Source: QHXW01 sp035297145 (GTDB lineage Bacteria > Acidobacteriota > Terriglobia > Bryobacterales > Bryobacteraceae). Taken from it: DNA of 23,599 bases. The stretch is from the NCBI GenBank assembly GCA_035297145.1, contig DATGZN010000071.1, positions 1 to 23,599 on the forward strand, written 5' to 3'. Under the pieces are notes generated by a model. It saw nothing but the letters and a program-made list of their open reading frames with translations, was not told the DNA's origin and made no database searches. Shown here piece by piece: positions 1 to 7,012 of this stretch. How positions within the stretch are numbered: the stretch's first letter is position 1; every line of letters starts with the position of its first letter. The translations under genes and the position numbers were made by a program.

Positions 1-1
1 G

Positions 2-205
2 CGCAGATCGTTACCGCTCGCCATCTTCCGCTACAACCCGGAAGACATCGAGGCGCGAGTGGCAGAGCTGGAACGAATCTCACCGTTCTGGTGCATGTTA
101 GGCGGGAGTCTTGGGGAAAAAAGATGGCATCCCGACCGGCCGTCGGGTGAACCTCCGGCCGCGCGGAACAATTTAGTCGACTACCGTACCCGCTGCGAGT
201 GGTGA
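2..205 (+). pseudogene. Open frame fragment at the left edge, unrecognised
   Basis: A reading frame enters from outside the window and ends at TGA 203-205, with TAG following directly at 206-208. The readable peptide includes 'FRYNPEDIEARVAELERISPF' split by no stop, but I recognise no family in it. It lies in the same frame as the winged-helix ORF that begins at 209, so the two may once have been one gene, now interrupted by two adjacent stops. Alternatively it is the tail of an unrelated upstream gene. Without the upstream sequence neither can be chosen. Confidence 0.25.
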
Positions 206-208
206 TAG

Positions 209-661
209 GTGCAACCTGCCGTCACCGAGGACGGCAAAAAGTCACCGGGCCTGAAGTTCGGACAACCGCGCGTGATGGCACTGTTTCTGGCGCTCACGCT
301 GTTCCACCATCTGATCGACGGCTTTCGCAATCACGATCTGCGCCAACACGTGGCCGACCTGCTGGGCGTGAGTGTGGCTGAGTACACATCCAACCAGATG
401 ACCTACGACTTGCGGCGGCTTCGGCTCAAAGGCCTGATCTACCGACCCCCCAGAACCAACCGTTACTTTGTCACGCCTTACGGCTGGAAGGTCGCACGGC
501 TCTTCTCCCGCCTGGATGCCCGTGTATTCCGGCCCGCCATGGCGATGTTCACCGGCAACGACGCTGTTCTACCGTTTCCGCTGCGGAGCGCTCTCGACCG
601 CGCCGACGCCCAACTGGACGTGCTCATTTACCAAGCTTTTCCCCTTCCAAAGGCCGTCTGA
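209..661 (+). CDS. Winged-helix protein, C-terminal portion, probably truncated
   Basis: The 150-residue product starts with GTG. It contains the block 'PGLKFGQPRVMAL', then 'GFRNHDLRQHVADLLG', 'YTSNQMTYDLRRLRLKGLI' and 'RPPRTNRYFVTPYGWKVA'. That order resembles the C-terminal winged-helix part of a widespread, uncharacterised protein family, whose members as I recall them are several hundred residues long. The N-terminal part is missing here, and the frame immediately upstream carries TGA and TAG at 203-208, so this is probably a decayed or truncated copy. The YDLRRLRLKGLI segment and the following basic strand look like a recognition helix plus wing, hence possible DNA binding. No ribosome binding site is evident before 209. 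Function and expression are unknown. Confidence 0.45.
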   Translation: MQPAVTEDGKKSPGLKFGQPRVMALFLALTLFHHLIDGFRNHDLRQHVADLLGVSVAEYTSNQMTYDLRRLRLKGLIYRPPRTNRYFVTPYGWKVARLFSRLDARVFRPAMAMFTGNDAVLPFPLRSALDRADAQLDVLIYQAFPLPKAV

Positions 662-666
662 AAAAC

Positions 667-715
667 TTGACACTTTCAGAAAGAAATCACTTACATCAGA
701 CAGCTAGAGTACAAT
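667..715 (+). promoter_or_regulatory. Candidate promoter for the GH20 gene
   Basis: A perfect TTGACA lies at 667-672. Eighteen bases downstream is a weak -10 (TTACAT, 691-696). A better -10 hexamer, TACAAT at 710-715, is too far from it and would need a different -35. The stretch sits directly upstream of the GH20 ribosome binding site (728-734). Sequence match only. Confidence 0.25.
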
Positions 716-738
716 TACGGCTTTCACAAGGAGGAACG

Positions 739-3108
739 GTGCGAAGATTTCAATTTGAAAAGGTGTGCGTCATCGCTGCGGCCGCTGGATATGCAATCTT
801 CGCTTTGTGCCCAAGCGTAGCTGCGGCGGAAGGTCCTTCGATCTTCCCCACGCCTCGCGAAATCACACCCGATAGCGATTTCGTTTTGGACGAGCAGGCG
901 GTCGTAGCGGTCCCGGCTTACCCCTCAGAGCAAGATTTATTCCTGGCTCGGTCCTTGGCCGACGATCTGGGCGATCGATTCGCAGTCCATCTGAAAACCG
1001 AGCGGTTGGCCCGGCTGGATCCGGACCGCCGCATGATCGTGATCGGATCGATCGACAATCCCCTGGTGCGGACGTATTGCGGAAGTCACAGCCTGTCCGT
1101 GAGCCTGCGCGATCCGGGTCCGGAAGGCTACATTCTCCAGACCAGCGGGAACATCGTTCTGGTGGCCGGCAGCGATGCCCCCGGCGCCTTTTACGGCTTG
1201 CAGTCGCTGCGTCAACTCGCATTCCGCGAGCAGGGTCAGCTCCGCTTCAAAGGAGTGCGCGTCCGGGATTGGCCGGCCAAACCGTTTCGCGGCATCAAAC
1301 TTTATATTCCAGGGCGCAACAACATCCCGTTCTTTAAGCGCTTCATCCGGGATTTCATGGCTTTGTACAAATACAACACGCTCATCATGGAAATGAACGC
1401 GTCCATGCGTTTTGAGCGGCATCCGGAGTTAAACACTGGCTGGGTCAAATTCGCGCAGGACACCAATTATTCGCGCCGTCATTCTCCTCCCGGCACGCCG
1501 CACAATTGGGAGACTGATTCCACGCATCAGGACACCGCCGATGGCGGTTATCTGGAGAAAGAAGAGGTGGCCGATCTCGCGCGGTTCGTAAAAAGATATC
1601 ACATCGAGCTGATTCCAGAACTGCCATCGTTTACGCATTGCTACTACCTCATGACGGAGCATCCGGATCTGACGGAGACACCCGGCGCGAAATGGCCGGG
1701 CGTGTACTGCCCCTCGAATCCCAACAGCTATAGACTTCTCTTCGATGTATACGACGAGTACATCGACTTGCTGAAACCGAAATGGGTCCATGCCGGCCAC
1801 GATGAGTTGTTCCAGCCGGTCGGGCTGTGCCCAAGGTGCAAGGACAAGGACATCGGCGAGCGGTTCGGCGAAGACGTCCGAACCATTTATGATTACCTGG
1901 CTAGCAGGGGTGTCGCGATGATCATCTGGGGCGACATGCTTCTGGAAGGTGTCCGCGGTAAGGGCCTGCAAACCAGGAAGGCTCCGGACGGGTTTACTTA
2001 CAAGGTGGCTGGTGGGATGAGTCCGGAACAGGTGAGCCGTCTCATACCAAAGGATGTCCTGATCTTCAACTGGTTCTGGTCAACCTTCGATACGGGAGAC
2101 GGCACATCGCCCACGGGGCAGAGCGAAGCGGAGGTCGAGAGTTTTGAAGCCCAACTCGACCAGATGGGATTCCACCAGGTTTTCGGCAACCTGCATCCCA
2201 ATGCGGAGAATTGGCAGGCCCGCATGAAGCGCTCCTCGATCGTCGGCGGAGCGCCATCGGTCTGGTTCGCGACGAATGAAATTGGCTTCGGGAAAGATCA
2301 GCTGTCCGATTTTTTGGGCGGCGCCAACATGCTCTGGCGCGGCGACGCACTGTACGGCCGGAACCTTTCCGGCGTTATCCAGTCCATGATGCCGGAAATT
2401 CGAACCCGATTTCGGGGCGAAGAACCTCCTAGCCGCACGGAAACGTCAATCGTTCCGGCCCATATTTCCGCCAGTTTCAACATGGCGCCGGTTGAATCAG
2501 GCTTGGACGTCAACCTCGCCGGCATGGAGAGTGCAACAGCCACGCTCGGGAAGGTTCCCTTCGATTTATCCGAGCGCGCTGGAAAGGTCGCGGTTATCGT
2601 AGGAACCGATGGCGCTGAAAAGGCAGGACTACCCAAGGATTCCGGTCCGATTACGATCGGCGAAGACGCCACAAGCCTGATCTTTTTGCATGCTTCCGCG
2701 CGTGCGGCCACGACCAGGCCGGGGTGGGCATTGCTTTGGGACCAGGACGACACCGCCGATCTCCTGGGCTGGTACGAAGTCGTTTACGAAGATGGCTTCG
2801 TCACTACGATCCCCATTCGCTATGGCGTCAACATCCAGGAATGGAGTTGGGCGAAGCGGCCTTCAGAGTGGGATTACTGCTACGGCGCCGACGCAGTACC
2901 GCTGGGAGGACAACAGGACAACCCCATCACATTCTTCGCGTACGAATGGAAGAACCCCCGGCTCGGGAAAAAGATTACCGAGATAGGCCTGAAGGGGACT
3001 ACCAGCTTTCGGGGTGCTGCACAAGGCTTCAGCAGCAGCTACGGACCGCCTATTCCAAAAAATGCGATTATCCTCAAGGCGGTCAGCTTGGTAAAAAAGA
3101 GAGATTAA
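739..3108 (+). CDS. Secreted GH20 beta-N-acetylhexosaminidase
   Basis: Predicted exo-glycosidase of family GH20, which removes terminal N-acetylhexosamine by substrate-assisted catalysis. I chose GTG 739 because AAGGAGG at 728-734 precedes it at normal spacing, and the product then opens with a signal peptide (RRFQFEK, a hydrophobic run, then PSVAAA before EGPSIFP). The mature part has the N-terminal GH20b-like domain, with 'APGAFYGLQSLRQL' near residues 155-170, followed by the TIM barrel. The catalytic pair is D355-E356 in 'HAGHDELF', compared with the common H-x-G-G-D-E. The 789 residues are normal to long for the family. The C-terminal ~200 residues, with a beta-rich look, are not assigned. 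It stands alone on its strand. The fine substrate (chitin oligomers, glycans or peptidoglycan fragments) cannot be told. Confidence 0.88.
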   Translation: MRRFQFEKVCVIAAAAGYAIFALCPSVAAAEGPSIFPTPREITPDSDFVLDEQAVVAVPAYPSEQDLFLARSLADDLGDRFAVHLKTERLARLDPDRRMIVIGSIDNPLVRTYCGSHSLSVSLRDPGPEGYILQTSGNIVLVAGSDAPGAFYGLQSLRQLAFREQGQLRFKGVRVRDWPAKPFRGIKLYIPGRNNIPFFKRFIRDFMALYKYNTLIMEMNASMRFERHPELNTGWVKFAQDTNYSRRHSPPGTPHNWETDSTHQDTADGGYLEKEEVADLARFVKRYHIELIPELPSFTHCYYLMTEHPDLTETPGAKWPGVYCPSNPNSYRLLFDVYDEYIDLLKPKWVHAGHDELFQPVGLCPRCKDKDIGERFGEDVRTIYDYLASRGVAMIIWGDMLLEGVRGKGLQTRKAPDGFTYKVAGGMSPEQVSRLIPKDVLIFNWFWSTFDTGDGTSPTGQSEAEVESFEAQLDQMGFHQVFGNLHPNAENWQARMKRSSIVGGAPSVWFATNEIGFGKDQLSDFLGGANMLWRGDALYGRNLSGVIQSMMPEIRTRFRGEEPPSRTETSIVPAHISASFNMAPVESGLDVNLAGMESATATLGKVPFDLSERAGKVAVIVGTDGAEKAGLPKDSGPITIGEDATSLIFLHASARAATTRPGWALLWDQDDTADLLGWYEVVYEDGFVTTIPIRYGVNIQEWSWAKRPSEWDYCYGADAVPLGGQQDNPITFFAYEWKNPRLGKKITEIGLKGTTSFRGAAQGFSSSYGPPIPKNAIILKAVSLVKKRD

Positions 3109-3151
3109 GGGGAGGCGATATCTCTGGTCTGCCCTGAAATATAGGAGACAT

Positions 3152-3187
3152 GATCGGCCTAGCGTCGGCGGATGACCTAGGCCGATC
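3152..3187. terminator. Hairpin between convergent genes
   Basis: GATCGGCCTAG (3152-3162) and CTAGGCCGATC (3177-3187) form a perfect 11-bp stem around a 14-nt loop. It lies between the 3' ends of the GH20 gene (+) and the methyltransferase gene (-), where a bidirectional terminator is expected. There is no T-tract on either side, so intrinsic termination is not assured. Confidence 0.45.
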
Positions 3188-3327
3188 GAACGCCCAAACC
3201 GCGCTTGTGCCGGTGATATATCTGAAGCCTAACCCCAGAGGTTGTAACTGTCCGTCCGGTCGTCGGTGCGCCTTCAAATCACCAGCTTGTAGCTCGCGCT
3301 TTGCGTCGTGCCGCGCCGGCGTATACT

Positions 3328-3942
3328 TCAACTGTTCCGGCGAATGATCGCGAACCAGACCTTCGGCCCGCCAGCGGAGAATGAAAGACCCTCCAAGTCG
3401 GGCCGGACATCCGCGTGCCCCGCTCGGATCTCTTCAACCGTCCAAGCATCATCAAAAGCGGCCCGAATCTCCCGCTGCGAGACCCGCCGGGGGCCCTGCG
3501 TGCCAGGCTCCTCGTCGCTGAAACATAGTAGCAACAGCCGTCCGCCTGGCTCGGTGACATGGGTAAGCCCGGCGACGTACCGAACGCGGCCCTCGTCGGA
3601 GAAAACGTGGAATAGACCGCTGTCGATTACGGTGGCGAATCGCTTGTCCCAATCCCTAAGCGTCATCACATCTTTCACCTGGAATTCCACGGTCAAGCCA
3701 CGCTCCTCCGCCTTGCGGCGAGCCATGCGGATCGCTTCGTCGACGAAATCGATGCCGGTGACTTGGTGTCCGCTGGCTGCCAGGAAGAGCGCGTTCTCGC
3801 CCGTGCCGCAGCCGGCATCGAGAACCGGGCTGGTGACCAGATCGACCGACTCGGCGATGGCCCCCTGCGGCTTGCCGATGTCCCAGGGCGCCTTGCCGGC
3901 ATAGGCGGTTTCGAAATGGCCGCGATCTCGCAAATTGCTCAT
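3328..3942 (-). CDS. Class I SAM-dependent methyltransferase
   Basis: Soluble Rossmann-fold methyltransferase of 204 residues. Motif I is 'VLDAGCGTGENALFLA' at about residues 40-55, with the acidic 'TGIDFVDEAI' that follows it. 'PWDIGKPQ' near the N-terminus is typical of the TehB/thiopurine-methyltransferase-like group. The start was placed at ATG 3942 because GAGAGGGA lies 9-10 nt upstream; ATGs at 3951 and 3963 are alternatives. The ATG at 3963 would overlap by four bases (ATGA) with the small frame before it. It is downstream of, and probably co-transcribed with, the response regulator and kinase at 4143-5797, so it may act in that stress response. The substrate is unknown. Confidence 0.85.
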   Translation of the reverse strand: MSNLRDRGHFETAYAGKAPWDIGKPQGAIAESVDLVTSPVLDAGCGTGENALFLAASGHQVTGIDFVDEAIRMARRKAEERGLTVEFQVKDVMTLRDWDKRFATVIDSGLFHVFSDEGRVRYVAGLTHVTEPGGRLLLLCFSDEEPGTQGPRRVSQREIRAAFDDAWTVEEIRAGHADVRPDLEGLSFSAGGPKVWFAIIRRNS

Positions 3943-3959
3943 GCAAGGCATTCCCTCTC

Positions 3960-4142
3960 TCATTTTAACCGGCCGTGCCGCCGTTGCTGACGAAGGCGGT
4001 GTACCGGCTGGAGGATTTGTGGCTGTGTTGTCCGGACTGCAAACAGCATCGCGTATTGTGCGGCAATGCGGATGGCGCCAGCGGCGTCCTCGAACGCCGT
4101 TTCGGAAGCTTCAGTGTCTCGTAGTGTGAGCGTCTGTGCCAC
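3960..4142 (-). CDS. Possible 60-residue protein bridging kinase and methyltransferase
   Basis: This frame starts with GTG directly after the kinase stop codon and ends in TGA, which overlaps the farthest-upstream ATG of the methyltransferase. The product opens 'MAQTLTLRDTEASETAFEDA' and is basic and Gln/Arg-rich at its end. I recognise no family. The snug fit between two genes argues that it could be translated by coupling. The absence of a Shine-Dalgarno sequence and the ordinary composition argue that it is only a spacer. Low confidence. Confidence 0.25.
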   Translation of the reverse strand: MAQTLTLRDTEASETAFEDAAGAIRIAAQYAMLFAVRTTQPQILQPVHRLRQQRRHGRLK

Positions 4143-5117
4143 CTAGGGGGCCGGGAGTGAGATTTCGACGCGCAATCCGCCCAGCGGAGACTCCTCGAGC
4201 GAGATGGATCCGCCGTAGAGTTCCACCAAGTCGCGGACGATAGCCAAGCCGAGTCCAGAACCAGGAGACGCCTCGTCAAGCCGCACCCCTCGCTCTAACA
4301 CCACGGTTCGCTGAGCAGGTGGCAGCCCAGGTCCGTCGTCGTCGAGCCTCAGCAGGAGCATGGCGCCACTTCGGGACGCGTCCAGCACGATCCTCGATTT
4401 TGCCCATTTGCAGGCATTGTCCAGCAGGTTTCCGAGTATCTCGTCGAGATCCTCCCTTTGCACTCGCGCACGAAGCTCTGGAGCGATGCCGCACGAGATA
4501 TTCAGTCCGCGGCCCGCATAAAGGGTCCAAACAGTGTGCACTAGAGCACTGGCGCAGGCCGCCACTGGGCAGGGGGGTGCACCGGCGGCTCCCGAGGCGG
4601 CCGCGCGAACCCGCGCGAGATGATAGTTCACCTGGCGGGACATGCGTTCTACCTGCCGGCTGATGTTCTCCGCCAGTTCGGCATGGCCCTCAGCTCCCGC
4701 CTGATCCGCCACTTGCGCCAGCAATGAGAGCGGAGTCTTGAGTCCGTGTGCCAGGTCTCCCGCGGTGGTAACCGCGCGTTTCACGGCCGTTTCGCGATCT
4801 TCCAGCAACGCGTTCATCTCATCGATGAGGGGTTGGACTTCAGTGGGATACTCTCCCGCTACTCGCCGGTCCTCACCGGCGCGCACCGCCGACAATTTTT
4901 CCCGCAATCGCCGAAACGGCATCAGGCCCTGGCGTACTCCGACGATGCCTCCCGCCATCAGAGCGCCGCCGACGAGGACCGCAATGGCGCTATGCGTTCC
5001 CCGGATGGCTGGAAAAACGTGCATCACCGCCAGCACGAACATGTGCATCAGCATCAGCATCCCAGCGGTCCACAGAACCGAGGCGAGGATCCATCGGGAC
5101 CGAAGAGATCGCAACAT
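4143..5117 (-). CDS. PhoQ-like membrane sensor histidine kinase
   Basis: Sensor kinase of 324 residues, partner of the response regulator that precedes it by 2 nt. Two transmembrane helices, about residues 9-34 and 43-61, are separated by only about eight residues, so there is no periplasmic sensor domain. A HAMP-like linker follows. The H-box 'DLAHGLKTPLSLL' carries the phosphorylated His124, and this wording is characteristic of PhoQ-type kinases. The ATP-binding domain has the N-box 'NLLDNACKWA' (230-239), G1 'DDDGPGL' (259-265) and G2 'GSGLGLAI' (286-293), so it looks catalytically complete. With so small an outer loop it probably senses within the membrane or through a partner protein. 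The ligand is not predictable. Confidence 0.9.
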   Translation of the reverse strand: MLRSLRSRWILASVLWTAGMLMLMHMFVLAVMHVFPAIRGTHSAIAVLVGGALMAGGIVGVRQGLMPFRRLREKLSAVRAGEDRRVAGEYPTEVQPLIDEMNALLEDRETAVKRAVTTAGDLAHGLKTPLSLLAQVADQAGAEGHAELAENISRQVERMSRQVNYHLARVRAAASGAAGAPPCPVAACASALVHTVWTLYAGRGLNISCGIAPELRARVQREDLDEILGNLLDNACKWAKSRIVLDASRSGAMLLLRLDDDGPGLPPAQRTVVLERGVRLDEASPGSGLGLAIVRDLVELYGGSISLEESPLGGLRVEISLPAP

Positions 5118-5119
5118 GA

Positions 5120-5797
5120 CTAACGCATCGTTCCGCGGGGCGGTTCCGCCATGCGGTAGCCGAGTCCGCGTACCGTCTCGATGAACGGCGCGCCGAGTTT
5201 GCGCCGAAGCCGTGCGACGAAGACCTCGACTGTGTTGGAGTCCCGATCAAAATCTTGCGCGTATATGTGCTCGGTAAGCTCGGCGCGCGACACGACCCTT
5301 CCGTGGTGATGCATCAGGTACGAAAGCACGCGGAATTCATGGCTGGTCAACTTGACGGGATGCCCACCCACCGAGACGCGTGCGTTGCGTATATCAACAG
5401 CGAGCGCGCCGCACCGCAGTTCGGACTGGGCGAGGCCACTGGCGCGGCGGATGAGCGCTCGAATGCGGGCCAGGAGCTCTTCCATGCGGAACGGCTTTGC
5501 GACGTAGTCGTCCGCGCCGCCGTCGATTCCCTGGACTTTCTCGTGCCAACTGCCGCGAGCGGTCAGAACGAGAACGGGCACCAGGATACCCCCGTCTCGC
5601 CAGCGCCGAAGCAAAGTAAGCCCATCCACTTTTGGTATTCCAAGATCGAGCACAACCGCGTCGTATTGCTCGGTATGCGCCAGAAAGTCGGCGCGTTCCC
5701 CGTTACCGGCTTGATCCACGGCGTATCCGGCTGCCATCAGCGCCTTCGCCAACTGCCGCGACAGAAGTATCTCGTCCTCTACAACCAGAACCCGCAA
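5120..5797 (-). CDS. PhoP/OmpR-family response regulator
   Basis: Two-domain transcription factor of 225 residues. The receiver domain has the acidic pair E7-D8, phosphoacceptor D51 in 'VVLDLGIP', T79 and K101 in 'VAKPF'. The C-terminal winged-helix DNA-binding domain includes 'LTSHEFRVLSYLMHHHGRVV' and ends with 'TVRGLGYRM'. The start is TTG at 5797, with AAAGG just upstream; no in-frame ATG or GTG fits better. The kinase ATG follows the stop after 2 nt, so the two are a transcription unit. Paired half-sites immediately upstream (5823-5859) suggest it controls its own operon and the divergent methyltransferase gene. Confidence 0.93.
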   Translation of the reverse strand: MRVLVVEDEILLSRQLAKALMAAGYAVDQAGNGERADFLAHTEQYDAVVLDLGIPKVDGLTLLRRWRDGGILVPVLVLTARGSWHEKVQGIDGGADDYVAKPFRMEELLARIRALIRRASGLAQSELRCGALAVDIRNARVSVGGHPVKLTSHEFRVLSYLMHHHGRVVSRAELTEHIYAQDFDRDSNTVEVFVARLRRKLGAPFIETVRGLGYRMAEPPRGTMR

Positions 5798-5804
5798 TCA
5801 CACC

Positions 5805-5839
5805 TTTATAGCGCAGCTGAGATGAACGGCAGCTGAACG
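5805..5839 (-). promoter_or_regulatory. PhoP-box-like direct repeat and -10 upstream of the response regulator
   Basis: Read on the minus strand, CGTTCA (5839-5834), five bases, then CGTTCA (5828-5823) form an 11-bp-period direct repeat. Twelve bases farther is TATAAA (5810-5805). PhoP-activated promoters have a hexamer-N5-hexamer box placed 11-12 bp before the -10 in place of a -35, so the geometry fits. The caveat is that transcription from this -10 would start almost at the TTG codon, giving a leaderless or very short leader. Confidence 0.55.
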
Positions 5840-5842
5840 AGG

Positions 5843-5859
5843 CGTTCAGGAACGGTTCA
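5843..5859 (+). promoter_or_regulatory. PhoP-box-like direct repeat facing the membrane methyltransferase
   Basis: CGTTCA (5843-5848), five bases, then GGTTCA (5854-5859) repeat the same hexamer-N5-hexamer design on the plus strand, pointing to the methyltransferase at 5885. The best -10 at matching distance, CACACT (5872-5877), is poor, as expected for an activator-dependent promoter. With the opposite pair it makes a back-to-back four-half-site region. Confidence 0.5.
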
Positions 5860-5884
5860 GCAACGCTAGCGCACACTTAGGTTC

Positions 5885-6673
5885 ATGATCACAAGCGCTC
5901 ATCTCGATTTTGGTTATCCCTGGTGGCTCAGCTATGGCCACCTGCCACTGGTAGCCGGCTCTGGCTTAGCATTGCTTGTTGGATATTGGCGTCAGTGGCC
6001 CAAATGGACCTTAATCCTTCTGAGTCCGCTCTTCCTGTGGTCAAGCACTGCCTTCCTGGCGGCGCGCTTCGTTCTCAACATCAATGGCGAGGCGGCATTG
6101 CCCACGCAGAGTTTTCTTCGCTCCGGTGTGGGACGAGTCCTCGACATCGGCGCTGGTACCGGCCGGTCATCGATCATGGTGCTGAAAGCTCGTCCTCACG
6201 CAACTCTGGACGCACTCGATCTCTTCGGTGAATCTTTTGAGCAGCATTTCGGGCCGAGCCAAAGTCCGCAACAGAGATTGCTAGCTAATTTTAAGGCCGC
6301 TGGCGTGGACCAGAGGGCAGCCATTGTGACCGCCGATATGCGCAAGCTTCCCTTCGCGCCTGCGACATTCGACGCCATCGTCAGCGCGTATGTCTTCGAG
6401 CACCTGAATCGCGAAGGGATCGAACAGTCGCTGGCCGAAGCCGCCAGGGTCGTGAAGCCCGATGGGGATTTCCTCATCATTCTCGTAGCCAAAGAACCCT
6501 GGTTCCAATACACATTTGGACCGATGCTGATGCACCAGGGCTTTCACGGCGCAAATTGGTGGACGGCGCGCATCGAGGAAGCGGGCTTTCAAGTTCTGGA
6601 AGAGGGAACGCGCCCGGCGACTCTTTATCTGCTCGCGCGGCGAGCACAACGGCCCGTCACGACACTCCACTGA
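5885..6673 (+). CDS. Membrane-anchored SAM-dependent methyltransferase
   Basis: A 262-residue protein with two N-terminal hydrophobic helices (about residues 14-36 and 40-64), followed by a class I methyltransferase domain. Motif I is 'RVLDIGAGTGRS' (84-95), an acidic 'LDALDLF' lies at the second strand, 'LPFAPATFDAIVS' is the motif IV region, and 'VVKPDGDFLII' follows. It resembles UbiE/Methyltransf_11 enzymes tethered to the inner membrane, so a lipid or membrane-bound substrate is likely but not shown. It is transcribed divergently from the response regulator, and a regulator-type direct repeat lies 26-42 bp upstream, which makes it a probable direct target. Confidence 0.8.
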   Translation: MITSAHLDFGYPWWLSYGHLPLVAGSGLALLVGYWRQWPKWTLILLSPLFLWSSTAFLAARFVLNINGEAALPTQSFLRSGVGRVLDIGAGTGRSSIMVLKARPHATLDALDLFGESFEQHFGPSQSPQQRLLANFKAAGVDQRAAIVTADMRKLPFAPATFDAIVSAYVFEHLNREGIEQSLAEAARVVKPDGDFLIILVAKEPWFQYTFGPMLMHQGFHGANWWTARIEEAGFQVLEEGTRPATLYLLARRAQRPVTTLH

Positions 6674-6728
6674 CCAAGGTTTCCAAAAAGATCACAACAT
6701 TCTCGATACAGCACCTGTCGTGTTCGAT

Positions 6729-6783
6729 ATGTTGAAACGTCAGGCTGCTGGAAAGTCGGCCGAGCGTGACGTTTCGAAAACAT
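6729..6783. terminator. Imperfect hairpin downstream of the membrane methyltransferase
   Basis: ATGTT plus GAAACGTCA (6729-6742) pairs with TGACGTTTC, a 3-nt bulge, then AACAT (6767-6783). This gives 14 bp around a 24-nt loop. It begins 56 nt after the stop codon. No T-tract follows, so a transcript 3'-end structure or a regulator palindrome are both possible. Confidence 0.3.
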
Positions 6784-6865
6784 GCCGGACCACCACCAGA
6801 GAACGCCCGCCAACTCAAGTTGACACGTAATGCCAGACCCACCGATCTTAGGCCCAGGGACTCGG

Positions 6866-6903
6866 AAGTCCGGTTCTATTCGTTTGAGCCCTGAATCAGT
6901 CGC
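6866..6903 (+). repeat. 38-bp dispersed repeat, copy 1
   Basis: Matches 15514-15551 at 35 of 38 positions, same orientation. The shared core includes GTTTGAGCCCTGAA. Weaker similarity (about 20 of 30 positions) continues downstream. Origin unknown. Confidence 0.7.
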
Positions 6904-7012
6904 TGTCGCGGATGGCCTCCTCGAATGCCGTTGCTTGATGACACAGCCATTTCAGACATGCGTCCACGGCATGGGATAATCACGTTAGCCAACAGGGCCA
7001 AGGCGGTGCCCG

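Larger units (their letters stand above)
6674..7012. other. Gene-free stretch with hairpin and dispersed repeat
   Basis: No frame here looks coding on either strand. It holds a long imperfect hairpin (6729-6783) and the first copy of the 38-bp repeat (6866-6903). A GAAACGTCA/TGACGTTTC pair forms the hairpin core. Confidence 0.5.

Noticed and set aside
653..662. GCCGTCTGAA, identical to the core of the Neisseria DNA uptake sequence
   Set aside because: I noticed only this copy in the window and nothing else suggests a neisserial genome; a 10-mer match by chance is plausible.
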